NCBI GenBank assembly: GCA_026724425.1 | Contig: JAIUCV010000103.1 | Coordinates: 1,612,001-1,676,000, forward strand | DNA: 64,000 nucleotides | Reading direction: 5' to 3' | Source of the DNA: Erythrophleum ivorense | Taxonomy: Eukaryota; Streptophyta; Magnoliopsida; Fabales; Fabaceae | Shown here: positions 26,157 to 38,978 of the stretch, one piece after another | How positions within the stretch are numbered: position 1 is the stretch's first letter | Layout: each line of letters starts with the position of its first letter | Notes under the pieces: generated by a model | Databases searched by the model: none | Told to the model about the DNA's origin: nothing | What the model saw: only the letters and a program-made list of their open reading frames with translations | Program-made: the position numbers and the translations under genes

Positions 26157-27158
26157 GTAAATTTTCGTATCCATCCGAAAATTCTCATTCTGCTATAATG
26201 GGATATGGTGGCTATTATTGCTTCTCCGTTATGAAGTTTGCTGATAATGGGTAGAATCTAGGGTTTTAAGTCAAAGCTACTAAAATTGGGGCACATTGAA
26301 TGTATAATCTTTGCTGTTGTCTAAACCTGTTGGAACTTCGACCTTAAGAAAGTCATTTTGTTTCTTTTGAGGCTCTCAGAATATATGTTTAAGGTCTTAA
26401 AATTTGAATGTGAGTGTTTTTTCATCCTTTTTCGTGGTTGTTTTTCATTTTGTTGAGCTGTCTATGCGAGAATTTACTTCTACGAGAAGTATCCCCAGTC
26501 TTGTTTCCCAAATACTAAGAACAACAATTGTAACTGCTGTCTAGTCTTGCATTTTGCAAATTTGTAATGCTTCCTGATTTTCCCTGCCAATAAAACGTAA
26601 ACTAATCGTTTTGTTTAATCAGAAAGGGTTTGGTTGTTCTATGGTTAATTGGGGATGATAGTGAAGACTGAGGATGTGAAAATCTATTGGGAACCTCATA
26701 CCATGAAATCTGTTATTCTTATTTCAGGAGTTCGATACTTGAGTATGTTGAATTTGTGGATCACTTGATCATTTGGTAATTAGATAATGTGTTATTAAAC
26801 TTTGGGAATTAATGGACCACACTGAATAGAATTTGGGTGTTCGGTAATCATTATTTCTGTTATTTTATCGTTATTTGCGCTAGTTCATCGATAATAAGAT
26901 CATTCTACCGTTATCTGTTTGTTTTCTCTTTCCTTTGTTGGCTTGTTACTAAAGTAGTTCTGTCATTTTGGACTAATTATTTGTTTTATTAGGATTCTGT
27001 AATTGAGAGAAGCACCTTTACCGTGCACATGAATTTGTCGTGTTGCGCATGCAAATATCGGTTGTCAAGTCCTCATTGATATCACCCTGTTGTATACATC
27101 CAAAGAAGAAATTAAGGAAGAGTAATTAGCAGTCATTTGGAGAAATAAAGTAGCAAGC
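26157..27158 (+). other. Probable 5' UTR intron and leader of the DnaJ gene
   Basis: T-rich sequence between a good donor (GTAAAT at 26157) and acceptors shortly before the ATG (AG near 27098 and 27138). Leader introns are common in this gene family. An ATG at 26123 would open a short upstream frame into the donor. This is inference; no transcript was available. Confidence 0.4.
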
Positions 27159-29625
27159 ATGGAATGCAATAAAGAGGATGCCATAAAGGCTAAAGGGCTT
27201 GCCGAGAAGAAAATTTTAGAGATGGACCTTGCTGGCGCAAAAAAATTTGCCTTAAAGGCTCAAAACTTGTATCCTAATCTTGATGGTCTGCCTCAACTGC
27301 TGGCAACGCTTGAGGTTTATGTCTCTGCTGAAAGAAGAATAAATGGGGAAATTGATTGGTACAGGGTTCTTGGAGTGGACCCCTTGGCTGATAATGAAAC
27401 CATTCGAAGACGTTATAGGAAACTGGCTCTAACTCTACACCCTGATAAAAACAAATCAGTATGTGCGGATGGGGCTTTTAAACTAATCTCTCAGGCATGG
27501 AATTTGCTGTCAGACAAAGCTAAGAGAATCTTCTATGACCAAAACCACTATTCTAGGGATATATATGAAGAAACTCCAGAAGGAAAGCCTTCTGTACCAG
27601 CTGGTCGGAATGGTTTCTTTAATTTCTTCAATACTGCTAATTGGAAAGATAGAGACCCCAGGAGTGCTGCTTATCCCAATCCTACTCATATACCTCCTGT
27701 GACACCTAAAAAGACATTTTGGACCATGTGCAGTTCTTGCAGGACACAGTTTGAATACCATACAGTTTATCTGAACTGCAATCTTATATGCCCTCACTGC
27801 CGTAAGCTCTTTTTAGCTTTTGAGGCGCCACCCCCCATCTATATACAGGAATACTTCATCCTCTTCAAGAATTCCTCCAATGCAGCAGGAGAAATCCAAC
27901 ATAAACCGAATGGAAAGAAACTTCTATGTTTCACGAAGAATGATGCCAAGTTTTGCTATGAACTCATCTGAAAGAATATATGGATCAGGTCCTTTCTCTA
28001 TGCCAGGTGGTATTTCCAGTGTTCCGACATCAGCTTCATTTTCTGGTAAAGCTTCTAATGATTTTAGGGAGTCGTCTGAACATTTGAAGAGAGGGCATGA
28101 AGATACAACACTTCCTGTCATGATGGAGGAGGCCCATTTTGGGAAAACTCAAGCTGTTAAGACAACCGCTGCTGGTTCAGTTTTTCAATCCTCTTGTTTT
28201 GGTTCCAATTCTGTTCTGAAAAGAGACAGGCCAAGGAAAAAAAGGCACATAGATGAACGTAGAGTGGATAGTGACAGAAGAGAGATGGAAGCAGTAATGG
28301 CATCTCGAAACGAAGGAATAAGCTTGGATGATGAGCATGGGTCTCAGAAGGGTGGTTCTGAGACAGGAAGAGTTAATGCTGCTGGAAACTACAAACGTAA
28401 TGGAATGAGGGACATGCCACAGCTGCAAATAAGGAACATGTTGATGGACATGGCTAGGAAGGACATTTGTATAAAGCTTAGCGAATCAAGAGTTGCTTCT
28501 GTATTAAGGAATTTAGACAAGTCAAGGAATACTTGCAAGAAAGTAAAAGACAAGGACAAAGAAAGGACTAAGAATGGTGTAAAATCTGGTGTAGAAGAAT
28601 TTCAAGAACTTGTTGATTCTGAGACCAGGGGCAAAAAGTCTTCCTCTGCTGATGCCGACATTCTTGTTTCTGAGGCAATTGATACTTTGTCCATGAGTGT
28701 TCCAGACCCAGACTTTCATGATTTTGACAATGAACGCACTGAAAAAGCCTTCAATGAGAATCAGGTGTGGGCTGTTTATGACGATGATGATGGCATGCCC
28801 CGCTACTATGCTTTGATCCATGATGTAATCTCTGTAAAACCATTGAAAGTGAAGATTAGTTGGCTTAACTCTAAAAGCAATGATGAACTAGCACCAATAA
28901 AGTGGGTTGGTTCTGGCTTTCCCAAGACTAGTGGCGATTTCCGAATAGGCAAGCATGAATTTAATGGTTCTATTAATTCCTTTTCTCATAGGGTTAAGTG
29001 GAAGAAAGGTTTAAGAGGGGTTGTACATATATATCCAAAGAAGGGGGATGTTTGGGCTTTATATAGGAACTGGTCTCTTGATTGGAATGAACTGACTCCA
29101 GATGAAATCATACATAAATATGACATGGTCGAAGTGCTTGAAGACTACAATGAGGAACGAGGTGTGAATGTTGCTCCACTTGTTAAAGTTGCTGGTTTCA
29201 AGACAGTATTCTGCCAGCATGCAGATCCTAGAAATATCAGGAATATTCCCAGGGCTGAAATGTTTCGTCTATCGCACCAAGTACCTTCATACTTGCTTAC
29301 TGGTCAAGAAGGTCATAATGCTCCTAGGGGTTGCTTGGAGCTTGATCCTGCAGCTACACCTATGGAACTTCTTCAGGTAGTAACAGAAACTCCAAAGCAG
29401 GAAACAGAAATGAAAGTTGAAAAAACTTCAGAAGATAGGGTGGGGCATAGGCAGAACTCCGGGGAAAATCAGGTGGTTAAGACGTTCCAAACAATTAAGG
29501 AAGAAGATTCTGTAGAAGATATTTCAAGGAAAGCGGTAGCTGAAGCAATGAAAAAGAAGGAAAGTAGGCTAGAGAATTTGATTGTATATAAGCGGAAACG
29601 TTCAAGGGAAAAGAGAGAGCTGTGA
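27159..29625 (+). CDS. DnaJ (HSP40) domain protein with DUF3444, frameshifted at a C run
   Basis: J-domain co-chaperone of the plant-specific DnaJ-DUF3444 group, usually single-exon and near the nucleus. The first frame (27159-27971) starts with the family-typical MECNKEDAIKAKGLAE, has a J domain at about 66-130 with the HPD motif at 94-96, and a zinc-ribbon-like C191-C194...C211-C214. It then leaves the family at the CCCCCC run at 27831-27836. The rest continues in the +1 frame to 29625: a basic nuclear-type middle, DUF3444 (about residues 513-700; VWAVYDDDDGMPRYYALI, KGDVWALYRNW) and a basic C-terminus. Removing one C joins them into 821 residues. As read, translation stops at 27971 without DUF3444. 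The downstream frame is intact, so a recent mutation or an assembly error is more likely than an old pseudogene. Confidence 0.85.
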
Positions 29626-31129
29626 AGTGGCAAGTAGTTTTTTAGCGTTACCTCTCCTTGCTCTGGCTTATGAAGAGTTTCTTCTTTCTTCCATTTATAG
29701 TCTGAAAGCAGCGAAGATAGCTGATATAAATCTCACCAAATCCATAGCTTACAATCAACAATTCAATATAAATCAGTCCAGGATTTTATGTTTATATTTT
29801 GTTTTGCTTTATGTTTCTAGTCATAAAAATAAGAATATGGATATGGCTCCTCGAATTTTTGAGAATGATTTAGCAGCTTTTGTTATTTTTGCTGTATATA
29901 GGTTGCGCTGCAGTTTTGCAGTAGAGGTTGGAGTTTCCTTCGAGGATAATCTGAGCTACTTCTTTAGCATGAAGAAACTTTAAAATGCTACATGAATTAT
30001 CTTAGTTTTTTGAGAGTCAAGTTTGTTTTCTTTTTTTGGCATGAGCTTGTTGAACAAGCTATTTTCAGACGTAAATTTATTATAGAATATTTAATAAACT
30101 AAATTGTTTAACTTTTCTATTTACAAAATTATTTAATAACTTTAATTTATCCATATTTATGCAACAAATTTGTATCTACATGGACTGAAGTCGTGTATAT
30201 GTAATTAATTTTTTATATTCTGGATTATGACTCTTAGAACGAAATCCTGAATTGACCGTATCTTTCCATCTGGTCAAATTTTATACCCCATCTGACTTAC
30301 ATCTCGTTGACAGCATGATGATGATTGATGAAGTTTCATACTCTCTCCTTTGTTCTTGCTATTAATAACTCGTTTGGTCTGCCTACTAATAAAGAAGACT
30401 ATCAGCAAACTCATAATTTAGTCATTAAAACTATCCAACCATTGGCAGTTATTAAAAGAAAAGTCAATCTTATGTAATTAAAGAAAATTATCTTTCATCA
30501 TCTATCAACTATCAGCATACTTAATGATTTTGCATGCGAAAAAAAAAAATCAATATAATGATTTGTTTACAATTATTTCATCAAAGATTGGCTAGTTCAA
30601 TGTATAATAAAATATTGAACATGATAAATTACGTTGTTTTCCTCCATAAATTTGTTATAAAAAAAATGTCTTTTTTATAAGTAAACAAAATAATAAGTAA
30701 CAGATTTTTCATTTTGGTCTTTGCAGAAAATTCGTATAAATATATATTATGATGGATAAGCAGACAAGGTGTTGTAAGTTAGATTTTAAAGTTTAAATTG
30801 AATCGGTATATTATCTTCTCAAAAAATAAAAATTACAAGTAGGAGGGTAAAAATTAGGGTGATAAAGAATACAAAAGAGCTGGAACTCGGAAGGGAGGGA
30901 AGCGGATAAAATAATCAGAAACGCCCAAAAGAGAGAGATCCCGTCATCTGGGTTGTGCCTTATCCCATCCATCTGGGCATCACATTCCAATATCAATACG
31001 TTTCGGTTTGTGTCTCTCGCGCATACGCATTGCACAAAATCACAAATCCCCAGAATTCTCGCTCGCCCTTTGATCAAACCCTTGAAAGAGAAGATACCCA
31101 TTTGCCCAATTCCTGAGAATCCATCACCC
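29626..31129. other. Spacer between DnaJ and NF-YC genes
   Basis: Starts with the DnaJ 3' UTR and ends with the NF-YC promoter and 5' UTR. The frame before the NF-YC ATG is open back to 30953 but lacks an upstream ATG. Nothing else could be supported. Confidence 0.5.
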
Positions 31130-31783
31130 ATGGAGAACAACCAGCAAGCCCAATCCTCCTCATACCCACCTCAACCCCCTGCTCCTCCTCCTTTCCACCA
31201 CCTTCTCCAACAGCAACAGCAGCAGCTTCAGATGTTCTGGTCTTACCAGCGCCAAGAAATCGAGCATGTCAATGATTTCAAGAACCACCAGCTCCCTCTC
31301 GCTCGAATTAAGAAGATCATGAAGGCCGACGAGGATGTCCGCATGATCTCCGCCGAGGCACCCATTTTGTTCGCCAAGGCCTGTGAGCTTTTCATCCTTG
31401 AGCTCACTATACGATCTTGGCTCCACGCCGAGGAGAATAAGAGGAGGACACTCCAGAAGAACGACATAGCTGCTGCCATCACCAGGACTGACATCTTCGA
31501 TTTCTTGGTCGATATTGTGCCCAGAGATGAGATCAAGGACGAGGCTGGCCTTGGTGGCATTGTGGGGACCACAGCCAGCGGTGTTCCTTACTATTATCCT
31601 CCCATGGGCCAACCTGCTGGCCCTCCTGGAGGCATGATTATTGGACGGCCGGCGGTGGATCCCACCGGAGTGTACGTGCAGCCACCGTCGCAGGCATGGC
31701 AGTCGGTGTGGCAGACCGCTGAGGATGGATCATACGGTAGCGGCGGGAACAGTGGACAGGGCAATCTTGATGGTCAGAGGTAG
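31130..31783 (+). CDS. NF-YC: Nuclear transcription factor Y subunit C, NF-YC1/NF-YC4 type
   Basis: Histone-fold subunit of the CCAAT-binding NF-Y trimer; it dimerises with NF-YB and recruits NF-YA, and with CONSTANS-type proteins it acts in flowering. The frame is 217 residues: a Pro/Gln-rich N-terminus with a Q run (28-32), then [18 protein letters not shown], the histone fold (about 55-132; [20 protein letters not shown], the NF-YB contact, and [19 protein letters not shown]), and a Gly/Pro-rich tail with [20 protein letters not shown] and SQAWQSVWQ. The [15 protein letters not shown] and tail motifs place it with NF-YC1/NF-YC4, not NF-YC3/9. The coding region is GC-richer than its surroundings. 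A donor at the last codon suggests the stop codon may be replaced by splicing. Confidence 0.95.
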   Translation: MENNQQAQSSSYPPQPPAPPPFHHLLQQQQQQLQMFWSYQRQEIEHVNDFKNHQLPLARIKKIMKADEDVRMISAEAPILFAKACELFILELTIRSWLHAEENKRRTLQKNDIAAAITRTDIFDFLVDIVPRDEIKDEAGLGGIVGTTASGVPYYYPPMGQPAGPPGGMIIGRPAVDPTGVYVQPPSQAWQSVWQTAEDGSYGSGGNSGQGNLDGQR

Positions 31784-33317
31784 GAGCTTGCCCTTCTGGT
31801 CCTTCCAAATCCCACAAATGAGTAGCTTTGGTATTTAGAACTGAGAGTTGGGGACAAAATTTTGCGCGTTTTTCTTCATAACGGTTTTCCCTTTTGGATT
31901 ATTTCACTTGGTACGTTGTTTAGAAGGAGCTACCTTATATTTTTGCCGTTCCTAGAATACTTTTTTACATTTTGTAAAAAAAATTTGGGATGAAATTAGA
32001 GTACTGTTGTATGTTTATCTGTGAAGTGACAGATATTTTCTTTTTCGCTATGGTACATGGCAAAGTTTGAACTTTGAACCTAATAACTTCTGTAAACTAC
32101 TCAAAATGGGATATTGTTTATCTGGGATTATATAGGATTGTGGAACTTTAGCGTCACCCCAGTCTTCTGTGACGCATTAGGAGCTTGATATCATGTTTGG
32201 CTCTTGTGTAAGCCATTGGCTTCCCCCTTGCTGCATGTATATCATCCATTACCACGTAAATGTGGTAGTTTAGGGCAAAACTTCAATCAGTGGCGAGAAT
32301 TAGGAAAGTATCAGGCCATTATAGGAAGGGACTTGGAAGAGCTTCACTCTGAAAAGTCATTACACTAGTGGGGGCATGTGGGGATGATCTATATAGAAGT
32401 CAGATGTTTTGAACATATGCGTGCCTATAAGCGTATTCATGAAATTTCATAATCTTACTTTATTGTTTATGCTTTATATTGAACCGCTCGCTTGTGGATC
32501 TTTATTTATTTCTTAAAAAGAGATTCGCTTTTAGTGTTTTTCTCCAAATGTCTTCTATTCTTTTACTTTCTTAGTCAAACGGATCTCACCACCTGCTCTA
32601 CGATATATTAGGTCCTTGAGAATAAATGATTGCTGGTCATTATTTTTGCTACCTTAGCTCTTCATATATAACTTGGTGCCAGTTGGTTCCACAATCAGAA
32701 AATTTTGGTTAGAACAGAAGGATTAAAGTCAATAGTTTTAATGAGCTTGAAATGCCTTTGATTGTGAAAGGCTTCTGCAGTTTCAGCTTTACCAGCATGA
32801 TCAGTTGTTTCGTACAATGTATAAACTGTAATAGTCAGATTAGAAGAGGATGTTTTAGATTGAAAGTATAGTTGATAAAATTTATAAGATTTTTCTTTTT
32901 CCCAATAACTTAATGGTGAGATTCCTGAGAAGCTTAGGAGAAATGTAATATGTAAATACAATGATCTTATTAGGGGGCAAGCTCTATATTTATTTGAAAT
33001 GCTAATTTGACATATTGGCATTGTTAACCTACTTGCTAAGCATCATAAGACATATCATAAATGAATTACCAGTTATTTTGATTGCTTTTTTATGAATTAT
33101 TTACTAAGCTGGAGGTTCGTGTCAAAAAGTTTCTGGAAAGATTTTACATGCACCATTTGCTTACCTTTAGGCTATAGAGTCATTTTCAGAATTGAAATAT
33201 ACTTTTCAGGAGATGTTTATGCTGGGGATAAATTTGTTGTTTGACTACTAATAAAGATGAGACGCCTAAATTTAGAATTAGCAAGTTTGTGATTAGACTA
33301 GAACAGTTGAACTCAGA

Positions 33318-33350
<33 letters not shown>

Positions 33351-34686
33351 TTGTCGAAGAGAGACTTTGCATGCAAGTCAATGTCTTTCACAAAGGAAGA
33401 AAACATCTGATTAGTTGAATTTACAGATTCTTGTTATTGGAAATGTGAAATGTTCTTTTCCCTCCCTCATATTCACACTTCTGAAATGTGTTTCAGTTCA
33501 TACTCGTGTTTTGGCAGTTGAGAAATGTTATCTCTCCCACCCCCCAAACCTTTTTTATGTTGTTATTTTCGTCAGTCAGGGAAGAGATGAGGACAGAAAG
33601 TAATCTGATTTGGCTATTGAACTTGTTTCCATTCCTACGACCCCAAATCTGAAGAGGAGAGAGATCAAAAGAATGTGTCTCTGGACCTTAAAAGATACTA
33701 TATACATGTAAAGGTTGTTAGGTTCATTAATTGGGTATAACAAAAATTTAGGACTAGGACTATGGGGCTCCTTGATTTATTGTTGATGTTATTGGTGACG
33801 ACAGTCCTTGGTTGCATCTGGTAACATAAACAGTCATTCCATTAAATGGGTGAACTATGTTGGAGTTGGAGCACCTCAGGTCATAAATTATTTATAGATT
33901 TTATTCCGTTTGTAAAATTTCTCAATAATGTTTGGTTATTATTTTTATTGCACCTTTGTGTGGCTGGGTGTATAGAGTAACATTTAGTCCGCATTGGTCC
34001 TTTCAATTTAGCAACCATATAAACAGCATATGTCATTCCTTTCTATTTTTACCCTTTATAATTTCCTTCTTGACGCAGAAGTTCTAGTAACTGGATAGAG
34101 TCTCTTAAATTTCTAGTAACCATGTTGGTTTGAACTTTGAATGCTAGTTTCTGTTCCCGAAAAAAAAAATGGTGACATTAGCTTAAATTTGCACGACATT
34201 ATTATTCAAATGCTGTGAACAGAAAGTTATAGCTCACCGGTATCTTTTTGGGGGGCGTAAATGATGGATTATATTTCAGATCACAATATTGGCTTCAACT
34301 TAAACTGAAGTTGCTGCATTAATGTGTCTTAATCTTTCCTTCATGGAATACCAATCGTCTGTTACTCCACCAACATACATCTCTTGGAAAATTTGATATT
34401 TGTTTTCCCATGAACACATGTGAAATGCAACTTTGCGGGGAGTAATCTGATGTACTGCATGAGTAACTATAATCAACTGGTTGATCATTTGTGCCTCTGC
34501 TACAACACGTGGAGTTGCTTTTATGACACATTTTTTCATGCATTGGCTATATCAATTTAGAAAGTTTAAAAGTGGAAGTACTAACTCAATATTTCATTCT
34601 GAAATGCGTTCAACTAGCCTTTGTAGTTCTTTTCTGACCAAAAATGGTTCTGATGCCATTTGTGATTTCCTTTCTGTTCTCTGCAG
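31780..34686 (+). other. Probable last intron of the NF-YC gene, spanning the stop codon
   Basis: AG/GTAGGA at 31779/31780 precedes the apparent stop TAG, and CTGCAG at 34681-34686 is a strong acceptor. Splicing gives CAG AGT TGA, so the protein would end GNLDGQS instead of GNLDGQR. The 2.9 kb between holds an ATT repeat and AT-rich filler; no gene seen. This is inferred from splice signals only. Confidence 0.45.
33318..33350. repeat. (ATT)n microsatellite
   Basis: Eleven ATT units. Confidence 0.95.
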
Positions 34687-34994
34687 TTGAGCGACAAAAA
34701 TTGCGGATGATGCACTGTTGCCTCTTGGGGTTATGAAGATGGTGGCCTTGTGCTTGGAATTTTTGATTGCTTGTGATTTAGAATTGCTTTGTTAACTATT
34801 AATTTTTACGGGATGACATTACAAACCTGTTAAGTTGATTCAGCAAATGAACAACATCATGATTTAACTGTTTTATGTACAAAGTAGTCTTGAGTCCCGT
34901 ATGCCTGTGCAAACTTGTTCAAATTAAAAAAAAAAAGGGATTTTAAGAGGGGAAAAAAAGAAGAAGCAATGGCACATGATTGGAAACATAGAGT

Positions 34995-35764
34995 TAGGGG
35001 TGTATATGGGTAGGGTCGGGTCATGGTGGTACTTGGTCCGAAGCCTGGCCCAATTAGGATCTTGGGCGTATTTTTATGTCCGTAACCCGCTCTGTCCGGA
35101 GAAGCTCGATTTTTGAGCGGGTCAAGGTGGTTTTAATAAGTAGGGCTGTACATGGGTAGGGTCAGACCGAACATCTAATATGTCCGATGCCTGACCCAAT
35201 TAAGACATCGGACTTGTTTTTATACCCGTGACCTTACTCGGCTCTAATAAGTCTGATTTATGTTGGGTTGGGGCCACCTAAACTAATTTTTTTTTATGAA
35301 TTGATACTTGTAATATAAAAATATTTTTTTACAAACTTATAGGTATATATTTCAAAACAATGGACTTTTAGAACTCTTATATTTGTATCAATAATAAAAA
35401 AATAGTCTAATATTATCAAGTAAAATATAAGATATATTAACATAATTAGTCTTAGGTAAATATGTATTTTTTCATTATTTATTGACATCAATGATAAAAA
35501 TAATTAAGAAGTAAAAAATATTTGTATAGGTAAAAAAAATTGCAGTATGCAAAGATAATTAAATGAAATAAAAATTAAAAAAAATAAGATGATAAAATAT
35601 TAATAACTAAAAACAAAAGTAACTATCAGGGCGAGTTGAACAGAATATACTTTCGCTCGTGACCCGGTCTAACCTAAAATAGTTTTGTTTAAAGTTATAT
35701 TCATTTATATTTTTAGTCTGACAGCGGGCTCCTAGAGCCAATCGAGTTGATGAACACCCCTACA
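34995..35764. mobile_element. Non-autonomous element or repeat with GGGTGT inverted ends
   Basis: The left end TAGGGGTGTATATGGG and the right end (complement TAGGGGTGTTCATCAAC) share nine identical terminal bases. Inside, a second copy of the left end begins at 35141 (TAGGGCTGTACATGGGTAGGG) and repeats about 140 bp of GGTCGGGT/CCCAATTA-type sequence. No coding capacity. GGGTGTNCATGGG ends are typical of dispersed non-autonomous plant repeats; I cannot name the superfamily and found no clear target duplication. Confidence 0.5.
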
Positions 35765-38672
35765 TACAGCTGCACTATTTATAATTTTATGAACAATATG
35801 ATTCATTGTGTAAAAATATGTAGTGTACTGATTTTCATAATTGAACACTGAGCCTCTTGTGCCTAAGCCATGCAGCATCCTGTTTGATAAGACGATTGTT
35901 TCCTAGGAAGCATCCTGTGTGACTAGTTGTTTACTTGGATGTGTCTGTCGTTCATGCTTTTTAAAGGTATGTTTATTTTGATATGATATTTGGTATATAA
36001 AGAGAAAAAGAATAAAAAAACAAATAAAAGGGATAAAAAATAATTTTCATTTTTTTAGTGATAAAAAATACATAAGTATTGTTAAATGATCATTATAAAA
36101 ATGTAATAAATATTACAAAAAAATTATAATACCTTTTATGTTACATTAATAACATTTTATGTACCTTAGTGCTGGCATCTATAGCTGTCTATTGTTCATT
36201 TATAGTCGTTCAGTTTGTAAACTAGAATTATCATTTTCACTTTTGACTACCGGTGTAGTGAGATTTATTTTGCACACGCAAGTTTTCCTTGTTTAATCTT
36301 TTGTTTTCGGGCTTCGGCAAAACTGTTTTCCTTAACGTATCCATTGGTTAGTATTGCTGAGCCACTCAAATTAATTATTGACCATTCTTATTTACATGAT
36401 CAATACAAATGCACATGTTCATACTTGTTGATTTTATGGTAGGCCTGTAATTGCCTTATCCAAATACAATATATCTGTATAAAGTCATAAAAGGGGCAAA
36501 AAACACACTTTTAAAGTATATATTTAAAATTTCTATTCAATGAGACTCTCACTCAAAAAGTAATGTTCATGGTTGTTTTAGGAATAACTTCGCAGTTTGT
36601 TGAAAAACAGTACAAAAATGATCAAATATTTTTCTCAAGATCAATACTAATATGGTTCGACTATATTATGAATAATATGGTATTTAATTTGAGTTTGGAG
36701 ACATGAATATAAAAGTTCACATCATCTTTATAGTTTATTCTTTCCGGGAGGGTAAAAAACTATAAGGATGATACATTTTTTTTTTATGGTTTATAGTTTA
36801 TCTTAATATCAAATTAGTAAAACTTTTAATGTCTGACTTCAGTTACGTTTTAAAATCTTATCATTTCTTACTATCGGATTAACTTGAGTTTTTTTAATTA
36901 TATTGAAAGATATTTTTAAATTTTATCGAAACTAAATTCTTATCTTAAAGGCACATTTTTAACCTAGGGTATTTAAATTTTTGTTAAATTACTCCACACA
37001 ATTTAACTAATACATTAGTCCTAGGAGATAATTTTCATCTATCTTTTTATTTATTCTTCAAAGTATATAACAAAACTAATTTATACTTTTAAAATGGTGC
37101 ATGATAGTTATTAATTGAGGGATTAGGCTTAGATCAACTTTTTGTATCTTTATTAATTGACTTTCTAATAAAAATATAATAAGTTTATAATTTTTTAATT
37201 AAAATATGACAAGTTTATAATTTAATTAAATATATATAATTATTTATAAAAATTATATACTCATCATATTTTAATTAAAAAAATTGATAACAAAAGCATG
37301 CGGAACTTCAAATAATGCATTATTTGGTCAGCAAAAAGATCATTGCACACGTGGGAATGGAAAGTCCATTGTTAAAAATCACTATGCACTTGGAAAAATG
37401 GAATGCTTCAAAGTATGGAATGTTGATTAGTTTGTGAGAATGATAGGATGAGTGATTGAACTGTCCTTAATTTTTATTTATATGTAGTCTTGAAATTTTT
37501 AACAACTTTAATTTTTTTAATGGTAGGAAAAATACTTTTAACAACTTTAAAATATAAATATTTTAATATTCTTTTTTATTTAATAGAAACTTAAATTTTG
37601 ATATATTTATGTTATGTTATAAGGGTTAATACAAAGAACTATGTCTAAAGCACAAAAATAAAAATATTTTTTAAATTAAAAGGGTAAAATAAAAATTTCT
37701 ATGCTTTTTTCTTATTATTGGTAATTAAAAATATTTTTTAAAATGAATAACAAAAAATATTATAATCATTTATTTAACATTTCTTTTTAATCTTACATTA
37801 TTTTTATTAAGTCAAACATAAAAATAAAATTGCGTTTTTATTTTTTTCATATCATACTAAATATAATTTCATTAAAATTTGTTTTTATTTTTATTACCAT
37901 TCTCATTCTTAGAAACATTATTTTACCAACCAAAGTATTACTAAATTTTTTTCCTTAATTTAATACAGTTGAGAAGCGAGGGCTGTAAGGACTTTTTGGT
38001 CAATCAGACTAAATGGCCTTCCAGTTTTGCCCTTCGAACCCGGATTTTTTTTTTTTCATATTTGTGTTCTTTTATAGACTATTTAAATTTAATTTAAACT
38101 GTGTTGATTCTAAATTTTTTTAGTTTTTAATATAAATCACTATTTTTATTTTAAGCTAACAATTAATTTTTTTTTATTTCTTTTGAAATAAAAGAATTAA
38201 AATTAAAAAAAATAAAATAAAATTTAAACTGATCAAAGTAAATAAATAAATACACCGTGCTGATCCCCGAATGTGCAGTTGTTGGGAATTCGTGTTCTTT
38301 GACCTACATCCGTAGTTCCATACGCCATACGCGTCAGGATTCTCACAGGAGCAGGCAGTGCTGTTATTTTGCAGTAGGACGATCCAAATTAAAATCTGAA
38401 TGATTTTGGTTTTATTTTTAAATTTTATGAATTTTTTTAATTTTAAAAAAATATTTTAACTATCAACTTATAAAAAATAATTTTTAATATTAAAAAAATT
38501 AAAATAAATTAAAATAAGAGAATCCGGACGCCATACGAGATGGGGAGCAGAAAACCAAAATAAATAAATAGCAGAAAACGTGTTCGAATCATTCTTGGGT
38601 TCCTAATCCTCCCTAAAAGCAGAATTCCTAGTTCTTCTTCCTCTACTTTCAGATCTGCAGCTATTTGGGAGA
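35765..38672. other. AT-rich intergenic region upstream of SEC61 gamma
   Basis: Nearly 3 kb of AT-rich DNA with dispersed A/T-run-rich segments that recur within the region (for example 36000-36120 and 37700-37870). The final about 130 bp form the presumed SEC61 gamma promoter and leader. No open frame resembles a protein family. Confidence 0.5.
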
Positions 38673-38978
38673 ATGGATGCCATAGACTCCGTCGTCGATC
38701 CTCTCAGGGAGTTTGCCAAGGACAGTGCTCGCCTTGTCAAGCGCTGCCATAAGCCTGATCGCAAGGGTATTTATCGCCCCTAATATTCTACTCCTTTTTT
38801 TTTTGTTTTAATTACTGTGTTTTGATATTTGGGCATCTTCAAATCGTCGAATTTTGTTGCAGAGTTCACAAAAGTAGCCGCCCGTACGGCTATTGGTTTC
38901 GTCGTAATGGGGTTTGTTGGGTTTTTCGTGAAGTTGATTTTCATCCCGATTAACAACATTATTGTTGGCTCTGGTTAG
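38673..38978 (+). CDS. SEC61G: Protein translocase subunit SEC61 gamma
   Basis: Smallest subunit of the ER protein-conducting channel (Sec61/SecE family), single-pass tail-anchored. Two exons, 38673-38766 and 38863-38978, split the RK/EFTK codon (AAG G/AG); the protein is 69 residues, the standard plant length. Motifs: [20 protein letters not shown] in the cytosolic helix, CHKPDRKEFTKVA at the exon junction, and a membrane segment (about 40-60) with [20 protein letters not shown]. The stop codon is followed at once by a donor (TAG/GTGATG), suggesting a 3' UTR intron to the CAG at about 39946. Confidence 0.96.

Noticed and set aside
29582..29983. 133-codon frame overlapping the DnaJ end
   Set aside because: Runs through the 3' UTR in another frame; no domain.
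31160..31612. 150-codon frame opposite NF-YC
   Set aside because: Shadow of the GC-rich NF-YC coding strand; no independent support.
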